From Thermoleophilia bacterium (GTDB lineage: Bacteria > Actinomycetota > Thermoleophilia > Gaiellales > Gaiellaceae), in assembly GCA_026785685.1 (NCBI GenBank), contig JAJAZN010000267.1:1-41663 (forward strand): DNA of 41,663 nucleotides, read 5' to 3'. Position numbers and translations under genes: made by a program. The notes below the pieces were generated by a model. The model did no database searches. It was given only the letters and a program-made list of their open reading frames with translations, and was not told the origin of the DNA. Positions 8,429 through 16,656 of the stretch are shown in pieces; within the stretch, counting starts at the first letter, position 1; every line of letters begins with the position of its first letter.

Positions 8429-10540
8429 ATGAGCGCACCGCGTCGGCGACCACCGCGTGGAACGCGATCCGATCTCCCTGTCCGCCGCCGTCCGCGGCGT
8501 CGATCGCGGCGTCGGCCGCTGCTCGTTGCCCTGCTCGCGATCGTAGGCGTCCTCACAGCCGTTGCGTTCGCAGCGGGCGCAGGTGTCTACACCTTCGGTT
8601 CGTCGTGCGATCTCGCGTCGCTGCAGGAGGTCAGGATCGGGCAGAACACCTTCGTGTACGCAGCTGACGGCTCATTGCTCGGGTCGATTCCTGCGGAACG
8701 CAATCGCCAGGTCGTGCCGATTGCGAGCGTCAGCGCCTGGATGCCGAAGGCGACCGTCGCGATCGAGGACAGGCGCTTCTACACCCACGGAGGGATCGAC
8801 CCGCAAGGGATCGCCCGCGCCGTCGTCGCCGATGCGAGGGCGCGGAGCGTCGTTCAGGGCGGTTCCACGATCACGCAGCAGCTGGTCCGAAACCTCTACA
8901 TCTCAAACGAGCGCACGGTGCAGCGGAAGCTGAAGGAAGCGTGCCTCGCGCTGAAGCTCAACGACGCGTGGTCGAAGGACAGAATTCTCGAAAGCTACCT
9001 CAACCAGGTCTACTACGGAAACCTCGCCTACGGGATCGAGGCGGCGGCCCAGACGTACTTCTCGAAGCCGGCACGGGCACTGAACCTCCGCGAGTCAGCA
9101 ATGCTCGCGGGGTTGACCCAGGCGCCGTCGGCCTATGACCCGTTCGTCGAGTCCACGAAGGCTCTCACGCGCCGCAACGCAGTTCTCGATGCGATGAGGG
9201 ATCAGGGTGTGATCACGGCGAAGCAGTACCGCTCTGCCCGAGGCTCGAGCGACCTTCACCTCAAGCCCGGCCGCCTCTACAAGGAGATCAAGGAGCCGTA
9301 CTTCTTCGGATATGTCCGTGATCGGCTGATTCGAACCTACGGGACCGAGACCGTGCGGTCCGGTGGGCTGAGCGTCTACACGACGATCCTCCCTCGGTGG
9401 CAGCGCGCCGCGCAAGACGCGATCCGCGAGACCCTCACCGAGTCGGCGGACCCGGCGGCAGCAGTGATCTCGATCGACCCCGGAAACGGCGCAATCCGCG
9501 CCATGACCGCCGTCGTTCCGGGCCGCAGCAACAACCAGTTCAACCTGCTCTCGCAGGCCCGGAGGCAGCCGGGATCGACCTTCAAGACGTTCGTACTCGC
9601 AGCCGCGATCGAGAAGGGAATCGATCCCGACTCGAGCTACTACGTCTCCGCTCCGTTCACGTACAAGCCCGAGCCGGACGGCAACTGCGACGACGGCTCG
9701 TGGTGGTGTGTCAAGACCTACGACTCCACCTACAACGGCTGGACATCGATCTCGCGGGCGACGCTCCGTTCGGACAACGTCGTGTACGCGCAGTTGACGC
9801 TCGACGTCGGGCCCGAGCAGGTCGGCAAGACTGCCCGCAAACTGGGCGTTCGTTCGCCGCTCGAGGTCAACGGCCAGTTCGTACCGGCAATGGGCCTCGG
9901 GTCAGTCGCCGTTTCGCCCCTGGACATGGCGTCCGCGTACGCAACGCTCGCCGCCGGAGGTATCTATTCCGAGCCGACGGCGATCCGAAAGGTCGTCCTA
10001 CCGAACGGCAAGGAAGACACGAAGGCCGGGTGGGGTACGCCGAAGCGGACACGCGTGATCCCGGACGGCGTCGCCGCAAAGGTGACAGAGATCCTCGAGG
10101 ACAATGTGAGGTACGGCACCGGCGTCAGGGCGGCGTTCGGTCGGCCCGCTGCCGGCAAGACGGGAACAACGGACAAGCACGCGGATGCCTGGTTCGTCGG
10201 ATACACGCCGGAGCTTGCGACCGCCGTCTGGATGGGCTACGCGGCGGGCGAGATCCCCATGGAGAACGTGCACGGGATCTCTGTCTCGGGCGGGAGCTTC
10301 CCGGCCGAGATCTGGCGGAAGCTGATGGAGCGCACGATCGGCCTTCGGCCCGTCAGGGAGTTCCTCGAACCGAAGAGCCCACCTGTCTACCAGCCATTCC
10401 AGCGCGGCCCGCTCGCTCTGAGTTATGACCCGCTCTACGTTGCACCGACGACGAGCACCGAGACCGAGACGACCGGGACTGCCCTGACCGCGACGACGAA
10501 GACCCCGGCAAGGCCCGCAAAGACGCCCAAGGCGCCGTGA
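8429..10540 (+). CDS. Class A penicillin-binding protein (GT51 + transpeptidase)
   Basis: A 703-residue bifunctional peptidoglycan synthase. A very Arg-rich cytoplasmic tail (1-30) precedes one membrane helix (about 31-55). The GT51 glycosyltransferase shows EDRRFYTHGGID (about 111), QGGSTITQQLVRNLY and LNQVYYG. The transpeptidase has the acyl-Ser motif STFK (about 382), SDN (about 447) and KTGTT (about 577). The C-terminus is a Thr/Pro/Lys-rich tail. All catalytic motifs are intact. It overlaps the next gene by GTGA, implying coupling of wall synthesis with a glycosyltransferase. Confidence 0.95.
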   Translation: MSAPRRRPPRGTRSDLPVRRRPRRRSRRRPLLVALLAIVGVLTAVAFAAGAGVYTFGSSCDLASLQEVRIGQNTFVYAADGSLLGSIPAERNRQVVPIASVSAWMPKATVAIEDRRFYTHGGIDPQGIARAVVADARARSVVQGGSTITQQLVRNLYISNERTVQRKLKEACLALKLNDAWSKDRILESYLNQVYYGNLAYGIEAAAQTYFSKPARALNLRESAMLAGLTQAPSAYDPFVESTKALTRRNAVLDAMRDQGVITAKQYRSARGSSDLHLKPGRLYKEIKEPYFFGYVRDRLIRTYGTETVRSGGLSVYTTILPRWQRAAQDAIRETLTESADPAAAVISIDPGNGAIRAMTAVVPGRSNNQFNLLSQARRQPGSTFKTFVLAAAIEKGIDPDSSYYVSAPFTYKPEPDGNCDDGSWWCVKTYDSTYNGWTSISRATLRSDNVVYAQLTLDVGPEQVGKTARKLGVRSPLEVNGQFVPAMGLGSVAVSPLDMASAYATLAAGGIYSEPTAIRKVVLPNGKEDTKAGWGTPKRTRVIPDGVAAKVTEILEDNVRYGTGVRAAFGRPAAGKTGTTDKHADAWFVGYTPELATAVWMGYAAGEIPMENVHGISVSGGSFPAEIWRKLMERTIGLRPVREFLEPKSPPVYQPFQRGPLALSYDPLYVAPTTSTETETTGTALTATTKTPARPAKTPKAP

Positions 10541-11745
10541 GGCGCACGGCCGCGATCCCGGCCGGAGTAGCCACGCTTGTTCTCACTGCGGTGGCTTGTG
10601 CACTTGCCTGGCAGACCGATTCTCCCCTTGTGCCGGTGCAGGGAGGCAAGGTCGAGGGCACGGCCCCGTGGTTCCTCGCGCTTCTGCTTGGGGCGTTCGC
10701 GACGTATCTCGTCGCCCTCGCCGCCCTCAGAACGGTGCCGGCTTCCACTAGGGCCGCGATCTTCCTCGCTGCGGCGATCCAGCTCGTTCCGGTGGCGGCG
10801 CCGCTGCTCCTCTCGACGGACGCCTGGTCGTACTGGTCGTACGGCTGGATCGGCTCCACCGGAGGCGGAAACCCGTACACCGAGGCGCCCGAGGAGTTTC
10901 CCGCGAACCCCGCTCTCCCCTGGATGGGCAGCGCCTGGATCGACACGACGAGCGTCTACGGGCCGGCGTTCTCGATCGCGTCGGAGCCGCTTGCGATCCT
11001 CGCAGGCGACTCCGAGGACGTCGCCGCGTGGACGTACAAAGCACTAGCGGCTCTCGCCACTCTCACGGCGGCACTCCTCGCCGGTCGCCTCTCGCGGCGG
11101 AAGGTGTTTGCGGTCGCATTCGTCGGCTGGAATCCCCTCCTCGCCATCCATGCTGCGGGAGGAGGACACAACGATGCCTGGGTCGGCGCCCTGATTCTGG
11201 CAGCGCTCGCGCTGTCGGCCTCACGACGCCTGCAGGCCGCGGGCGTCATGTGGGTGCTCGCAGTCACGATCAAGTGGGTACCGATCCTGTTCCTTGCTCT
11301 CCGAGCCGCCGAAGCACGAGCGACCGGTCGTCGCACCGGGCATCGCGGTTTCGCAATCGCAGCTGTTGCCGTTGCGACGGTCGCGACGGGTCTCTACGGC
11401 CCGGCCTGGCCGCTCGCGATCTTCCCGCTCGCCGGAAATGCCGCTCTCGAGACGAGCTACGCCTTCCCCCATCGGCTGGAGCAACTCGGCGTGCCGGGCG
11501 GTCTCGCGCTCTGTCTCGCGGTTGCGGCGTTCGTGATCGGATTCGCATGGCTGCTGCGTGAGGCGAACCAGGGTCGCGCCCGTCTTGGCCTCGCGGCCTG
11601 TCTCGTGCTCGTCACGACGCCGTATCTTGCGGTCTGGTACCTCGCCTGGGCCGTTCCGCTTGCGGCAGCCGACGACGACCGAGCGGCGCTCGCCGCATGC
11701 CTCGTCCTCTGTCTGTATCTGCTCCCTCAAACAATTACGGTCTAG
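10537..11745 (+). CDS. GT-C polyprenyl-phosphate-mannose-dependent mannosyltransferase-like protein
   Basis: A 402-residue integral membrane protein with about ten hydrophobic segments. GT-C-type features are STDAWSYWSYGW, GNPYTEAP and SVYGPAF after the first helices, and GGGHNDAWVGALI, as in GT87/MptB-like enzymes. Such enzymes elongate mannans or lipoglycans from polyprenyl-phosphate-mannose. The GTG start at 10537 overlaps the PBP stop. Its stop codon is embedded in the terminator stem that ends the operon. Confidence 0.78.
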   Translation: MRRTAAIPAGVATLVLTAVACALAWQTDSPLVPVQGGKVEGTAPWFLALLLGAFATYLVALAALRTVPASTRAAIFLAAAIQLVPVAAPLLLSTDAWSYWSYGWIGSTGGGNPYTEAPEEFPANPALPWMGSAWIDTTSVYGPAFSIASEPLAILAGDSEDVAAWTYKALAALATLTAALLAGRLSRRKVFAVAFVGWNPLLAIHAAGGGHNDAWVGALILAALALSASRRLQAAGVMWVLAVTIKWVPILFLALRAAEARATGRRTGHRGFAIAAVAVATVATGLYGPAWPLAIFPLAGNAALETSYAFPHRLEQLGVPGGLALCLAVAAFVIGFAWLLREANQGRARLGLAACLVLVTTPYLAVWYLAWAVPLAAADDDRAALAACLVLCLYLLPQTITV

Positions 11746-11769
11746 ACCACTAAAGGACTAGACCTTTTT
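11739..11769 (+). terminator. Terminator stem containing both convergent stop codons
   Basis: GGTCTAG (11739-11745) and CTAGACC (11758-11764) form a perfect 7-base stem with a 12-base loop, followed by TTTTT. The TAG of the plus-strand mannosyltransferase and the TAG of the minus-strand DUF2079 gene are both parts of the stem arms. Confidence 0.75.
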
Positions 11770-13179
11770 ACGTAGGATGACGATGCCGTCCTCGCGTCGT
11801 ACAACGGTCCAACCACCACTCCGTCGAAGCCGATCGTAGGCGCCGGCGAAGCGTCTGCCGGGAGCGTTGTCGCGGTAGCTCGGCCTGGTCAGGTCGAGCG
11901 CGATCCACGTCGCCTCGCGGAGGACGGGGAAGCTGAAGATCCGTTGCCGCTCGGAGAGATGGGCTCCCAGGGTGTTTGTCGCGCTGACCGGGGCGCCGGG
12001 AGGGATCACCCGGAGAACGCGGGCAGCAGTGCGATCGTGAGCCGTTATGACGTGAGCGTCCGCCGCCAGCGTGGAGCCAAGGGGGACATGGGCCCAGATC
12101 GGTAGGGGGCCGAGCACGACTCCCGAACCGACGACGAGGAGAACGAGCGCCGTCGCGAGGGCGGTCGAGGCGCCGGGCCACCGCCGCTTGATCCGGCTGG
12201 CTCCGAGAACGGCAGCGGCGACGAGCCCCGGAATCGCGCCGGCCGTGTAGTGAAAGTGAATCGATGTCTGCGTCGGCGTATCCGAGAGGAGGTTGATCGC
12301 GACCTCGGGCAGCGCCGACGCCGCAAGCAGCGGCGAGAGGAGCGAGAGGCCGCCGAGCGGGGCGAGCAGATCGATGAGATACGTGAGATCGCGGTGTTCG
12401 GCGAGGGCCTGCACCAGCCGTAGCGGATGCTCGAACGCCCCGCGCACGATGCCGGCCGGCGATCCTCCAACAGACGCGTAGCGTCCTTCGAAAGGCGACC
12501 CGCCGCCCGGAGCGAACGCCGGAACGATGATTGCCGTGGCGAGCACCGCGATGACGGTGCCTGCCCCAAAAATCAGGGCGCCCGCCCGCTTTCGACCGTG
12601 TGCAATCGCGTACCAGAGCCCGAGCATCGCAACGACGAGGCCGATCTGTTCCTTCGTGAGACAGGCGGCTCCGGCGCAAAGCGCAAACGGCAACAGCCGA
12701 TCCTCGTCGAGGAACCAGATCGCTGCAAGGAGGAGGGGTGTGGCGAACGCAACGGGATGGAAGTCGTCGACGACGAGCCACTGGGTCGGGGGGTAGAGCA
12801 GGTAGACGACGCCGAAAACGAGCCCTGCTCGGTCGCTTCCGAGGTGCTTCCTCGCGAGCAGATAGACGGGAACCGCGCCGAGGGCGACGGCAACGGCCTG
12901 CGCGACAAGAAGGAGCTCGGGGCTGGGCCAGATCCACCAGAGCGGGACGAGGAGGACGACAATCGGGTCGAAATGGGCACCGAGGCGGGAGATCTGCTCG
13001 CCGTTCACATCGGTGATCTCGAGAAAGCGGCCGTTCGCAGTCGACCAGACGACCTGGGTCAGATTGCCGACATCGAAGCGCCCCGTCTCGAACGCTCGCT
13101 GCTGGAGCACCGAGAGTGAGGACATGCCCACGCAGAAAGCGCCGACCGCAATCCACAAAAGGCTCCGAGGACGCGTCAT
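11758..13179 (-). CDS. DUF2079 family membrane protein
   Basis: A 473-residue polytopic membrane protein. The N-terminus (QQRAFETGRFDVGNLTQVVW, then LGAHFDPIVVLLVPLWWI) and DDFHPVAFATPLLLAA fit DUF2079, a GT-C-like family with no established substrate. The start ATG at 13179 overlaps the GT4 stop (ATGA), so it is the last gene of a GT2-GT4-DUF2079 operon. A role in envelope glycan or lipid-linked sugar handling is inferred from the neighbours only. Confidence 0.8.
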   Translation of the reverse strand: MTRPRSLLWIAVGAFCVGMSSLSVLQQRAFETGRFDVGNLTQVVWSTANGRFLEITDVNGEQISRLGAHFDPIVVLLVPLWWIWPSPELLLVAQAVAVALGAVPVYLLARKHLGSDRAGLVFGVVYLLYPPTQWLVVDDFHPVAFATPLLLAAIWFLDEDRLLPFALCAGAACLTKEQIGLVVAMLGLWYAIAHGRKRAGALIFGAGTVIAVLATAIIVPAFAPGGGSPFEGRYASVGGSPAGIVRGAFEHPLRLVQALAEHRDLTYLIDLLAPLGGLSLLSPLLAASALPEVAINLLSDTPTQTSIHFHYTAGAIPGLVAAAVLGASRIKRRWPGASTALATALVLLVVGSGVVLGPLPIWAHVPLGSTLAADAHVITAHDRTAARVLRVIPPGAPVSATNTLGAHLSERQRIFSFPVLREATWIALDLTRPSYRDNAPGRRFAGAYDRLRRSGGWTVVRREDGIVILRKKV

Positions 13180-14252
13180 GCCGCGGCGATCGCTCGCTCG
13201 ACGACTGCCCGCCAGCGGAGCCCGAGCGTTGTTTCGTCGGCCCGCTCCACGTACGTTTGACGCCCTGCGGCTCCGATTCGAGCACGGGTCTCGTGGTCAC
13301 GAGCCAGAAGCCGGACCGCCTGTGCGAGGGCGGTCGGGTCGCCGGGTGGGACGAGAAGCGCGTCTCGTCCGTCGGCGAGCAACTCGCGCGCCGCGGGTGT
13401 GTCGGCCGTAACCAGGGGAGTCGCGCAGGCGAGTGCCTGAAAGGCCTTGTTCGGAATCACGCGTGCCGCCTTGGCGCCGGAGCCGAAGATCCCAAGCGCG
13501 CACCCGGCTGCCTGAATCTCGGCCGGCAGGTCGGCGTACTCGACCCACGGAGCCCAGTCGACGTTGCCTCCACGCGTCGCGAGGAGCGACTCGAGCTGAC
13601 CGCTACCGATGACCCGGAACGTGATCTCGGGTGCAAGCTCGGCCGCTGCGAGGATCGTCTCCAGCCCGTGGAGCGGGATGAGCTTTCCGACAAAAAGCGC
13701 ATGAAACCGCCGCTCAGGCTGCCACCCCGGGTGGAACAACCTGTCCTCCGCTCCCACAAAACACACCTCGAGACGATCTGCGGCCAGCCCGAATTCCTCA
13801 CGGAAGAACCGGGCGTGAGCGTCTGTGTCGGCGACGACGACATCGGCTCGCCGAAACGCCCGTCGGTCGACGAGGTGCACGATTCCCGCAGCGGTCGATC
13901 CCTGTCGAAACCTGCCACGATCACCCACGACCGTGTCGTGGAGGGAGACGAGCGGGTTGAAGATCACCGGCCGACCACGCGCCACCCGCTTCGCGGCAGG
14001 GAGGTCGAAGTGACCCGGATACCCGACGATCAGGGCGTCAGCGTCACGACCGACATCGCCGGTATGGCGAAGGCTGCGCTCGGCTTCAGCGACCCGCAAC
14101 ATCTGTCGGAACCCGACCTTCCAGTTGTGCCGCCGCTCCCAGACCGGACGGTGTTGCTCGATCACCTCGACGCCGGTGGCGCGCAACGCGGAGATCACCT
14201 GAGCGTTGCGAGGGTAGGCCCGATCGTAGGTTCCGAAATAGAGGACGCGCAC
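13176..14252 (-). CDS. Glycosyltransferase family 4
   Basis: A 358-residue soluble or membrane-associated glycosyltransferase with the GT-B fold. The N-terminal domain begins MRVLYFGTYDRAYPRN. The C-terminal half shows FVGKLIPLHGLETILAAAEL and VEYADLPAEIQAAG. The donor-binding region is KAFQALACATPLVTADTPAARELL, where the usual E-x7-E is altered (a first Glu is not obvious). It lies 9 bases after the GT2 gene and is coupled to DUF2079. Donor and acceptor cannot be read from the sequence. Confidence 0.85.
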   Translation of the reverse strand: MRVLYFGTYDRAYPRNAQVISALRATGVEVIEQHRPVWERRHNWKVGFRQMLRVAEAERSLRHTGDVGRDADALIVGYPGHFDLPAAKRVARGRPVIFNPLVSLHDTVVGDRGRFRQGSTAAGIVHLVDRRAFRRADVVVADTDAHARFFREEFGLAADRLEVCFVGAEDRLFHPGWQPERRFHALFVGKLIPLHGLETILAAAELAPEITFRVIGSGQLESLLATRGGNVDWAPWVEYADLPAEIQAAGCALGIFGSGAKAARVIPNKAFQALACATPLVTADTPAARELLADGRDALLVPPGDPTALAQAVRLLARDHETRARIGAAGRQTYVERADETTLGLRWRAVVERAIAAA

Positions 14253-14261
14253 GTCAGCGCA

Positions 14262-15200
14262 CTACCGCAGCACTTCGTCGACGAACCGGCCGGCCCGATC
14301 GGGCGCGCCGGAGCGCTCCTCGTGGTGACTTGTGATCAATTCCGAGAGGAGACCGAGCGACAGCAACTGGATTCCGACCACGACGAGCAGCACCCCGAGT
14401 GTGAGCAGAGGTCGCTGTCCGATCGCGTCACCGGTCAGCTTGACAACTGTCAGATAGAGCAGAATCGCGAACCCGAGTGCCCCCGCGGCGAGTCCGAGGC
14501 CACCGAAGAGATGGAGCGGGCGGTGGCTGTAGCGTCCCATGAACGTCACCGTGAGGAGATCCAGAAACCCGCGCACGTAGCGCTCGACACCGTAGTTCGA
14601 GCTTCCGTGCTCGCGTGGCCGATGATTCACCGGGAGCTCCGTGACCCGGTACCCGCGGTAGTGGGCGAGGACGGGGATGTAGCGGTGGAGCTCGCCGTAG
14701 AGGTTGAGCCCATCGAGGACATCGGCGCGGTATGCCTTGAGACCGCAGTTCATATCGTGCAGTCGAATCCCCGAGACCCTTCCCGCGACGGCATTGAAGA
14801 GCTTCGACGGGATACGACGCGTCAGCGGATCGCGCCGTTTCGTCTTCCAGCCCGTAACGAGGTCGTACCCCTCGTCGAGCCGGGCGAGAAGCCGAGGGAT
14901 CTCGGCGGGATCGTCCTGGAGGTCTCCGTCGATCGTCACGACGATGTCTCCGCCGGCCTCCTTGAATCCTGCGTCGAGCGCGGCAGCCTTACCGAAGTTC
15001 CGTCGGAAACGTACCGCACGAACGTTGTCGTTCGCGGCATGCAGGTGGGTCAGCGCGGCGAACGTCCCGTCCGTGGAGCCGTCATCGACGAACACGGCCT
15101 CCCACGCGAGCCCCTCACCGAGGAACGTGGCCGAGAGCTCGTCATAGAGCAGCGCGACGCTTCGCTCCTCGTTGTGCACGGGAATGACGACCGAGATCAC
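14262..15200 (-). CDS. Glycosyltransferase family 2, polyprenyl-phosphate sugar type
   Basis: A 312-residue GT-A glycosyltransferase. It has VVIPVHNEE at the N-terminus, VDDGSTDGT (about 38-46), the metal-binding TIDGDLQDDP (about 90), NFGKAAALDAGF, and two C-terminal membrane helices (about 230-285). This layout is typical of enzymes making polyprenyl-phosphate sugars, such as DPM1- or GtrB-like proteins. It could supply the donor used by the nearby GT-C enzymes. The GTG start at 15200 is set by a leaderless promoter. Confidence 0.88.
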   Translation of the reverse strand: MISVVIPVHNEERSVALLYDELSATFLGEGLAWEAVFVDDGSTDGTFAALTHLHAANDNVRAVRFRRNFGKAAALDAGFKEAGGDIVVTIDGDLQDDPAEIPRLLARLDEGYDLVTGWKTKRRDPLTRRIPSKLFNAVAGRVSGIRLHDMNCGLKAYRADVLDGLNLYGELHRYIPVLAHYRGYRVTELPVNHRPREHGSSNYGVERYVRGFLDLLTVTFMGRYSHRPLHLFGGLGLAAGALGFAILLYLTVVKLTGDAIGQRPLLTLGVLLVVVGIQLLSLGLLSELITSHHEERSGAPDRAGRFVDEVLR

Positions 15201-15206
15201 GACGCG

Positions 15207-15212
15207 AGGGTA
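15207..15212 (-). promoter_or_regulatory. -10 element, leaderless layout (GT2 operon)
   Basis: TACCCT on the minus strand, exactly six bases before the GTG at 15200. Only 16 bases separate it from the moeA -10 on the other strand, so the two promoters diverge from one small space. Confidence 0.5.
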
Positions 15213-15228
15213 CCCCGTCCGCCTGGTG

Positions 15229-15234
15229 TAGCGT
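15229..15234 (+). promoter_or_regulatory. moeA -10 element
   Basis: TAGCGT, seven bases before GTG 15242. The ORF-track start (GTG 15233) falls inside the hexamer, so the later start is preferred. Confidence 0.45.
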
Positions 15235-15241
15235 GAGATTC

Positions 15242-16432
15242 GTGAGCAACCTGCTTTCAGTGGACGAGGCTCTTGCCCTCATTCTCGCGCGCGTAGAAAC
15301 GCTTCCTGCCGAGCGGGTCATGCTCGCAGCTGCAGCGACCCGGGTGAGCGCCGAAACCGTCGTCTCGGCGGTCGACGTCCCCCCCTTCCGGAGCTCGTCG
15401 ATGGACGGGTACGCCGTCCGGTCTGTGGATCTCCCCGGCACGTTGGCCATCGTCGATCACTCCGCGGCGGGTCGACCGTCGGATGCGACTCTTGGCGCGA
15501 ACCAGGCGATCGAGATCTCGACAGGGGCCGTTGTCCCGGAGGGTGCCGATACGGTCGTTCCGGTGGAGCGGGTCGAGGTGACAGGAGACACGGTGACGAT
15601 CCCGGAGCCCGTGCCGACACGTGACAACATTCGCGAGCCCGGCGGAGACGTTCGGATCGGGTCGGCCCTCGTCTCACCCGGTGACGTCCTCACGCCTGCC
15701 CGTCTCGGAGCTCTCGCGGCATGCGGGATCGAGAGCGTCATGGCGCATCGCGTACCACGCGTCACGATCGTCGCTACCGGGACGGAGCTTCGGCCCCCCG
15801 GTGAACCTCTGGCACGCGGCCAGATCTACGAATCGAACGGCCTCATGCTCGCGGCCGTACTCGAGGCTGCAGGCGGAGCAGTGACCCGACTCGCGGCCGC
15901 GGAGGATACGGAGGATGCACACGCGGCTTCGCTCGAGCAGGCCCTCGAAGCGGACGTCGTCGTCACGTCGGGCGGAGTATCCGTCGGGCCCCACGATCTC
16001 GTTCGGCTTGTTCAGGCACGCCTCGGCGTCGAGGAGGTCTTCTGGGGCGTGGCAATGCGGCCTGGAAAGCCGCTCGCCTTTGGTTGCCGGGGGCGGACGC
16101 TCGTCTTCGGCTTGCCGGGAAACCCGGTGTCCGCTCTCGTCGGAGCGCTCCTCTTCGTCCGTCCGGCGCTGCTTGCCCTCACCGGTCACACCGACCCGGC
16201 TCCACCGTTTCGGCCGGGTCTCCTGGCGGCTCCGATCTCGCAGCGACCGGAGCGGGACGACTTCGTCCGGGCGCGAGTGACGTGGGGTGAGGACGGTGCG
16301 CTTGTCGAGCCGATCGTCGGCCAGGAATCTCACATGATCGCGCACACGACGGCGGCTACCGGTCTCGCCTGGATTCCCCGTGGGTCGGGATCACTTCCCG
16401 CCGGGTCGCGCGTCCGCTTCCTGCCTCTCTGA
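15242..16432 (+). CDS. moeA: Molybdopterin molybdenumtransferase MoeA
   Basis: A 396-residue enzyme (from GTG 15242) that inserts molybdate into adenylated molybdopterin. Family landmarks are VPPFRSSSMDGYAV, STGAVVPEGADTVV, SNGLMLAA, TSGGVSVGPHDLV, WGVAMRPGKPLAFG and LPGNPVSALV. The C-terminal domain IV is complete. It sits 5.5 kb from moaC-mog on the same strand. Its stop codon lies at the very edge of the palindromic element that follows. Confidence 0.95.
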   Translation: MSNLLSVDEALALILARVETLPAERVMLAAAATRVSAETVVSAVDVPPFRSSSMDGYAVRSVDLPGTLAIVDHSAAGRPSDATLGANQAIEISTGAVVPEGADTVVPVERVEVTGDTVTIPEPVPTRDNIREPGGDVRIGSALVSPGDVLTPARLGALAACGIESVMAHRVPRVTIVATGTELRPPGEPLARGQIYESNGLMLAAVLEAAGGAVTRLAAAEDTEDAHAASLEQALEADVVVTSGGVSVGPHDLVRLVQARLGVEEVFWGVAMRPGKPLAFGCRGRTLVFGLPGNPVSALVGALLFVRPALLALTGHTDPAPPFRPGLLAAPISQRPERDDFVRARVTWGEDGALVEPIVGQESHMIAHTTAATGLAWIPRGSGSLPAGSRVRFLPL

Positions 16433-16656
16433 GCCTGAGTCCACCGTTTTGCGTGATCGCGAGGCGCTCGTCGGGGTCGTCAGGACGTGGGGGATGGGCC
16501 GCGCAGGCTGGTGGCCTGTGGGGCCTCATCCCCCCACGGAGCGCACCGTTCGGGTGGGCACCACCAGAGTCCGAAGAAACGGTGCCCACCCCGACGGGAA
16601 GCGGCCTGGCGAGCCCGACGAGATGCAACGCCCGCGCAAAACGGTGGATTCAGGCT
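16432..16656. repeat. 225-bp nested palindromic element with 22-bp terminal inverted repeats
   Basis: The ends are inverted copies of a 22-base sequence containing CCTGARTCCACCGTTTTGCG (16432-16453 and 16635-16656), with one mismatch. Weaker symmetry extends inward another ~25 bases. Inside are two separate hairpins: a perfect 10-base stem GTGGGGGATG/CATCCCCCAC (16487-16496 and 16527-16536), and a 17-base stem with two mismatches (16546-16562 and 16581-16597, 18-base loop). There is no convincing coding frame. It fills the space between convergent moeA and the M28-like gene, whose stop codons fall in or at its ends. It resembles a MITE-like element, or a large bidirectional terminator or structured RNA. 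Confidence 0.7.

Noticed and set aside
13116-15236. 706-aa plus-strand ORF
   Set aside because: Shadow opposite GT4 and GT2, both of which have clear motifs on the other strand.
16432-16656. Protein-coding frames in the palindromic element
   Set aside because: The frames listed there (16356-16628, 16380-16658, 16526-16729) are products of the repeat's base composition and have no start signals or domains.
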